Notes under the pieces: model-generated
The model's input: only the letters and a program-made list of their open reading frames with translations
What the model was told of the DNA's origin: nothing
The model's database searches: none
Shown: piece by piece, positions 60,768 to 64,000 of the stretch
Layout of the letters: the number at the start of each line of letters is the position of its first letter
How positions within the stretch are numbered: position 1 is the first letter of the stretch
Position numbers and translations under genes: made by a program
Source: Betaproteobacteria bacterium
GTDB taxonomy: Bacteria; Pseudomonadota; Gammaproteobacteria; Burkholderiales; SG8-41
DNA length: 64,000 nucleotides
NCBI GenBank assembly: GCA_900299145.1
Contig: OMIN01000090.1
Location: 40,604 to 104,603 of the forward strand
Direction: 5' to 3'

Positions 60768-62351
60768 GTGACGGATGCCCTAGATTTGAACGGACTCCTG
60801 TCCGGCGCCGCGCGCGAAGCGCCGTCCGGTATTGCCCTGATACACGGCGAAACGCACGTAACGTACGCGCAACTCGAAGCTCAGGCAGGGGCCTTGGCGG
60901 CGGGCCTGCGCGCTCTGGGCGTGACACGCGGCGGCCGCGTGGCGATCGCGTTACCGAACATCCCGGCGTGGGTGGCGCTGCAGTTTGCCTGTGCGCGCAT
61001 CGGCGCCATCGTGGTGGCGGTGAATACACGTTTTCGCAGTGCGGAGCTGGGCGATCTGCTGGCGCGATCCGGATCACAAGTATTTGTTTTTATTGATAAA
61101 TTTAGAAACACCGATTATGCCGGACAGGTGCGGGAGGTGAATCTCGCGCAGCTGCGTGACCTGAAACATCTGGTGCTGGTCAGTGAATCCGATGCGGCAG
61201 ATTTGCCCGCCACGATGAGTGGCCTTCCGGTGATTCCACTGCATGCGTTGATTAAACCTGCCGACACCCGCACCGAGGGCCATGCGGACGACGGCTGCGT
61301 ACTGTTTACGACGTCCGGCACCACCAGCAAGCCCAAGCTGGTCATGCACACGCAACGCTCGATTGCGCATCACGCGCAGGAAACCGCGCGCGTGTTGGGC
61401 TACACCGCGCGCGGCACGGTAATTCAGGTGGTGACACCGCTATGCGGCGTGTCGGGCTTTGGCATGCCGTTTGCCTCGATTGCCGCGCGCGCGCCGTGTG
61501 TGCTGCCCGCGGCGTTTGATGCACGCGAAAGCCTCGACGCCATTGCGCGGCATCGGGTAACGCATGTTCACGCCAATCACGAAATCATCCGCCGCTGGCT
61601 GGAAACCGCGCGCGATGGCGACGACCTGTTGAGCTTGCACTCGGTGAACTGTGGATCAGGCATTGCCGGCGTGACCGAACGTGCAGCCGAGCGTGGCATC
61701 AGTGTGTTGTCAATATACGGATCGAGCGAAATGCAGGCGCGTTTTGCGCGGCAACGGCCTGAACGGCATCCCGAACGGCGGCTGGAAGGCGGCGGATTTC
61801 CGCTATCGCCATCGGCGGAGGTGCGTGTTGCTGATATCGACAGTGGACGCCTCTTGCCACATGGCGAGAAAGGGGAACTGCAATTTCGGGCGCCCAGCCA
61901 AATGCACGCCTACTTCGGAGATAGCGACGCCACCGCTCGCGCGATTACCGAAGATGGGTTTGTGCGCAGCGGTGATTGCGGCATCACGCGCGCCGACGGC
62001 AGTTTTGTGCTGGAGGCGAGAATCGGCGACGTATTGAAACTTTCGGGGTTTCTCGTCAGCCCGGCGGAAATTGAGGCCTTGTTGCTGGCGTATGCGGGCA
62101 TCGTGCAATGTCAGGTGGTGGGCGCGCCCACCTCGCGCGGGATGCGCGCCGTGGCTTACGTGCGGAGCAATGCACAGGCATTCGACGAGGCGGCGTTGTT
62201 GCGCTACTGCCGCGATCGCATTGCGCACTACAAGGTGCCAGCGCGTATTGTTCGACTGGATGAATTTCCCGTTACCGCTGGTGCAAATGCGCCAAAAGTA
62301 CAAAAGAATCAGCTGCGCGAGATGGCACGAATTTTATGCATTGACGCATAA
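60768..62351 (+). CDS. Acyl-CoA ligase (AMP-binding family)
   Basis: A 527-residue ANL-family ligase activating a carboxylic acid with ATP and CoA. Motifs: FTTSGTTSKPKLVMHTQRSI (ATP loop), SIYGSSEMQARF, RSGDCGITRADGSFVLEARI (Asp for ATP ribose), and near the C-terminus APKVQKNQLREMA with the catalytic Lys. The start is GTG at 60768, seven bases after the Bug stop; upstream frame overlaps the Bug gene. A repeat copy is embedded at 61077-61096 and encodes QVFVFID around residue 104. It is third in the TauD-Bug-ligase operon. Confidence 0.87.
   Translation: MTDALDLNGLLSGAAREAPSGIALIHGETHVTYAQLEAQAGALAAGLRALGVTRGGRVAIALPNIPAWVALQFACARIGAIVVAVNTRFRSAELGDLLARSGSQVFVFIDKFRNTDYAGQVREVNLAQLRDLKHLVLVSESDAADLPATMSGLPVIPLHALIKPADTRTEGHADDGCVLFTTSGTTSKPKLVMHTQRSIAHHAQETARVLGYTARGTVIQVVTPLCGVSGFGMPFASIAARAPCVLPAAFDARESLDAIARHRVTHVHANHEIIRRWLETARDGDDLLSLHSVNCGSGIAGVTERAAERGISVLSIYGSSEMQARFARQRPERHPERRLEGGGFPLSPSAEVRVADIDSGRLLPHGEKGELQFRAPSQMHAYFGDSDATARAITEDGFVRSGDCGITRADGSFVLEARIGDVLKLSGFLVSPAEIEALLLAYAGIVQCQVVGAPTSRGMRAVAYVRSNAQAFDEAALLRYCRDRIAHYKVPARIVRLDEFPVTAGANAPKVQKNQLREMARILCIDA
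61077..61096 (-). repeat. Dispersed 20-bp element, copy 21, inside the acyl-CoA ligase gene
   Basis: Plus strand reads CAAGTATTTGTTTTTATTGA, matching the element at 19 of 20 positions. It is read in frame as Q-V-F-V-F-I-D. It is the only copy in the middle of a gene. Confidence 0.75.
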
Positions 62352-62624
62352 GTTACGGCCACTTTGTGCCGTTAATGTTCTCCGTGTAGATAATTTGCCG
62401 GGAACTGACGTCAATTTCCTTTCTGAAGTATGAATTTTTTCTCATTTGCGCTGAGATTTTCGCGTCTGGCGCGCCAATAAGGTATAAAAGTGTGGAAGTT
62501 TGGGTATACTGCCATGCCGTTTGTTGGTAGCTTTTAGTCATCTTTATTAGCACTTCTGAGAATCGAGCTGGCAATATGAGTGGTGTTCGATATGGTGGTG
62601 GGCGTTGAACGGGATTTCAGTTAA
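62352..62624. promoter_or_regulatory. Region upstream of the second receiver-EAL gene
   Basis: A 273-base AT-rich gap after the acyl-CoA ligase gene. No other gene is apparent. It probably carries the promoter of the EAL gene; a TATACT hexamer occurs near 62505 but lacks a clear -35. Confidence 0.35.
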
Positions 62625-63812
62625 ATGAAGCGTTTGCTGACCATAGATGACGACAGCCATTTTTTTGGGCTGATAATTTCCGCAATTGCCACCCCGATAA
62701 GCTTTTCCTGTCAGCACGCCCGCACTTTCGCGTCGTTCAAGGAAATGCTGACTGAGGATGTCTCGGTGATCATGGTGGACCTCATGATGCCGGGCATGGA
62801 TGGCATCGAGGTGTTGCGGTTTCTGTCGGAGCAGCAATGCCGCGCGGGCATTTTGTTGTTCAGCGGAGCGGACCGGAAAACCTTGCTGGTGGCAGAAGAA
62901 ATGGCTCGCGAGTTGCGCTTGCGCGTACTGGGCCGACTCAGCAAACCGCTGGTGCGAGGGGATTTGGAGGCCTTTTTGCGGCAGGCGGATGATGTCTTGC
63001 CGGTGCAACGATCTGTTGCGGCCTCGGCGGCCGGCCCTGTTGTAACGGCTGACGCCCTGAGACGCGCTATCACGCAGCGGGAATTGGTTGTTCACTATCA
63101 GCCTCAAATCACCATGGCGACCGGGGAGCCTTCGGGCGTGGAAGCCCTGGTTCGCTGGCAGCACCCGGAACACGGCTTGATATACCCGGATAGTTTTATT
63201 CCCCTGGCGGAGTCAATGGGCGTTATCGAGGACCTGACTTGGCGCGTGGTCGAACAGGTATTCGAGGACGAACAGTTGTTCGCAGGCCGGGGATGGGCGC
63301 CGCAATTGTCGATCAATATTTCCGCATATTCGCTCTGCGACCTCAAGTTACCTGATCGGCTGTTTGCAAGTGCCCAGGCGGCGCGTATCAGCCCCGATCG
63401 TCTGATTGTCGAAATTACCGAGTCAGGAACCATACAGAAGGTGGCACAGGCGCTCGACATTCTGGCGCGGCTTCGACTCCGCGGTATTCACTTGTCGATC
63501 GACGACTTTGGCACTGGTTTTTCGATGATGCACCAGCTTAAGCGCATTCCCGCCAGTGAAATCAAGATAGACAGGGGATTTGTCGCGGCAATGGAAACGG
63601 ACCACAGCGCTGAAGTCATTGTGCGCAAAACCACCGAAATCGGCCATGAGCTGCGCATGAAAGTGGTGGCTGAAGGGGTCGAGACTCAGATGCAATACCA
63701 GTTGCTGAAAAAGCTCAACTGCGATATTGCTCAAGGCTATTTGTTTGCTAGACCGATGTCGCTGAATGCGCTGTTGGCTTGGCGGGAGTGTAGTCTGGTT
63801 AAAACGGCCTGA
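62625..63812 (+). CDS. Receiver-EAL c-di-GMP phosphodiesterase response regulator
   Basis: A 395-residue response regulator. The receiver domain (residues 1-120) has RLLTIDDDSHFF, the phosphoacceptor Asp in IMVDLMMPGMDG, and Lys in GRLSKPLV. The EAL domain (about 145-390) retains the catalytic residues: VEALVRWQHP (EAL), SINISAYS (Asn), VEITESG (Glu), LSIDDFGTGFSM (both Asp), EIKIDRGF (Lys), VVAEGVETQ (Glu), IAQGYLFA (Gln). It is therefore predicted to hydrolyse c-di-GMP, unlike its paralogue at 35886 with which it shares layout. It is monocistronic, 36 bases upstream of dif. Confidence 0.92.
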   Translation: MKRLLTIDDDSHFFGLIISAIATPISFSCQHARTFASFKEMLTEDVSVIMVDLMMPGMDGIEVLRFLSEQQCRAGILLFSGADRKTLLVAEEMARELRLRVLGRLSKPLVRGDLEAFLRQADDVLPVQRSVAASAAGPVVTADALRRAITQRELVVHYQPQITMATGEPSGVEALVRWQHPEHGLIYPDSFIPLAESMGVIEDLTWRVVEQVFEDEQLFAGRGWAPQLSINISAYSLCDLKLPDRLFASAQAARISPDRLIVEITESGTIQKVAQALDILARLRLRGIHLSIDDFGTGFSMMHQLKRIPASEIKIDRGFVAAMETDHSAEVIVRKTTEIGHELRMKVVAEGVETQMQYQLLKKLNCDIAQGYLFARPMSLNALLAWRECSLVKTA

Positions 63813-63848
63813 AACTGCGCCCACGCGCCTTACACACACTATGATATA

Positions 63849-63876
63849 ACTTCGTATAATGTATATTATGTAAAGC
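63849..63876 (+). other. dif: XerCD recombination site dif (chromosome terminus)
   Basis: A 28-bp site with the dif layout: XerC-side arm ACTTCGTATAA (63849-63859), central TGTATA (63860-63865), XerD-side arm TTATGTAAAGC (63866-63876). The E. coli dif arms are GGTGCGCATAA and TTATGTTAAAT with the same central TGTATA. It acts in chromosome dimer resolution by XerC/XerD with FtsK, so this locus marks the replication terminus region. Confidence 0.88.
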
Positions 63877-63929
63877 AATAGATACGGAACAATGGTGCCT
63901 TTCGCACCGATGCCCAGATCTGGCATTCT

Positions 63930-63949
63930 AAAAATAAAACAGATAGTTA
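63930..63949 (+). repeat. Dispersed 20-bp element, copy 22
   Basis: Reads AAAAATAAAACAGATAGTTA. It lies 53 bases beyond dif and three bases beyond the stop of a partial minus-strand frame. Confidence 0.7.
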
Positions 63950-63952
63950 CGT

Positions 63953-64000
63953 TTAAGACCCTCTTTCTGGCCGCACTGGCTCATACGCCATCTGTCCCCA
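63953..64000 (-). CDS. Possible C-terminal end of a minus-strand gene
   Basis: A minus-strand frame enters from the right edge, reads WGQMAYEPVRPERGS and stops at TAA (63953-63955). Its position next to a repeat copy fits the pattern of repeats lying after stop codons. Too short to identify. Confidence 0.35.
   Translation of the reverse strand, partial: WGQMAYEPVRPERGS

Noticed and set aside
62353..62574. A 73-codon minus-strand frame between the acyl-CoA ligase and receiver-EAL genes
   Set aside because: No ribosome site, no recognisable motif, and low-complexity composition of an AT-rich intergenic region.
63846..63879. loxP-like sequence: the left arm and much of the spacer match phage P1 loxP
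   Set aside because: The 28-bp core fits dif much better (central TGTATA and XerD-type arm TTATGT), and the loxP right arm is poorly matched. loxP and dif are known to look alike because the recombinases are related.
3638..63949. The 20-bp element as a known DNA uptake sequence, REP/ERIC unit, integron attC or CRISPR repeat
   Set aside because: It is longer and more variable than known uptake words, has no dyad symmetry as REP, ERIC or attC require, and its spacing is irregular with genes between copies, unlike CRISPR.
1..64000. tRNA, rRNA, riboswitch, CRISPR array, prophage or insertion-sequence genes
   Set aside because: I scanned for their usual signatures and found none that I could support.

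Overview
The window looks like chromosomal DNA of a moderately GC-rich betaproteobacterium, probably Burkholderiales-like. The evidence is the conserved maf(yceF)-yceD-rpmF-plsX-fabHDG-acpP-fabF-pabC-mltG-tmk-holB-tatD block, eight periplasmic Bug/TctC-type solute receptors, and many CoA-linked, hydrolase and oxidoreductase genes for organic-acid or aromatic catabolism. A convincing XerCD dif site at 63849-63876 places the right end in the replication terminus region.

Layout. 2-2562: the 3' part of prpE and an MscS-type channel. 2641-7817 (minus strand): two Gfo/Idh/MocA oxidoreductases, an FAH-family hydrolase, a luciferase-like flavin enzyme and a double carboxymuconolactone decarboxylase. 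7931-9144: an SCP2-like protein coupled to an alpha/beta hydrolase. 9195-13181 (minus): glutathione transferase, acyl-CoA dehydrogenase, fdhD and moaA. 13314-27785: an MFS permease, SDRs, an orphan substrate-binding protein lacking a signal peptide, five Bug receptors, two MmgE/PrpD proteins, a CMD protein, an alpha/beta hydrolase and a dienelactone hydrolase. 28132-29521: remnant of an exopolysaccharide locus (3' fragment of an EpsG-like tyrosine kinase plus exosortase B). 29986-37124: polysaccharide deacetylase and a signalling block (MASE1-PAS-PAS histidine kinase, MCP, CheW, receiver-EAL). 37204-50684: the fatty-acid/cell-envelope/DNA block, interrupted by an antisense Bug gene between pabC and mltG. 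50730-62351: a lipoprotein, CoxG-like protein, malonyl-CoA decarboxylase, GlsB/DUF697-like pair, Bug-SDR-acetamidase-acyl-CoA dehydrogenase set, VOC protein and a TauD-Bug-acyl-CoA ligase operon. 62625-63812: a second receiver-EAL protein, followed by dif.

The most unusual feature is a dispersed AT-rich 20-bp element, consensus TCAATAAAAACARATASTTA (R=A/G, S=C/G). I found 23 clear copies and one degenerate copy, in both orientations, nearly all at gene junctions. Some supply the stop codon of the neighbouring gene. One encodes part of a signal peptide, one the end of Tmk and its overlap with holB, and one lies inside an acyl-CoA ligase. It is not palindromic, has no coding capacity of its own and matches no repeat class I know.
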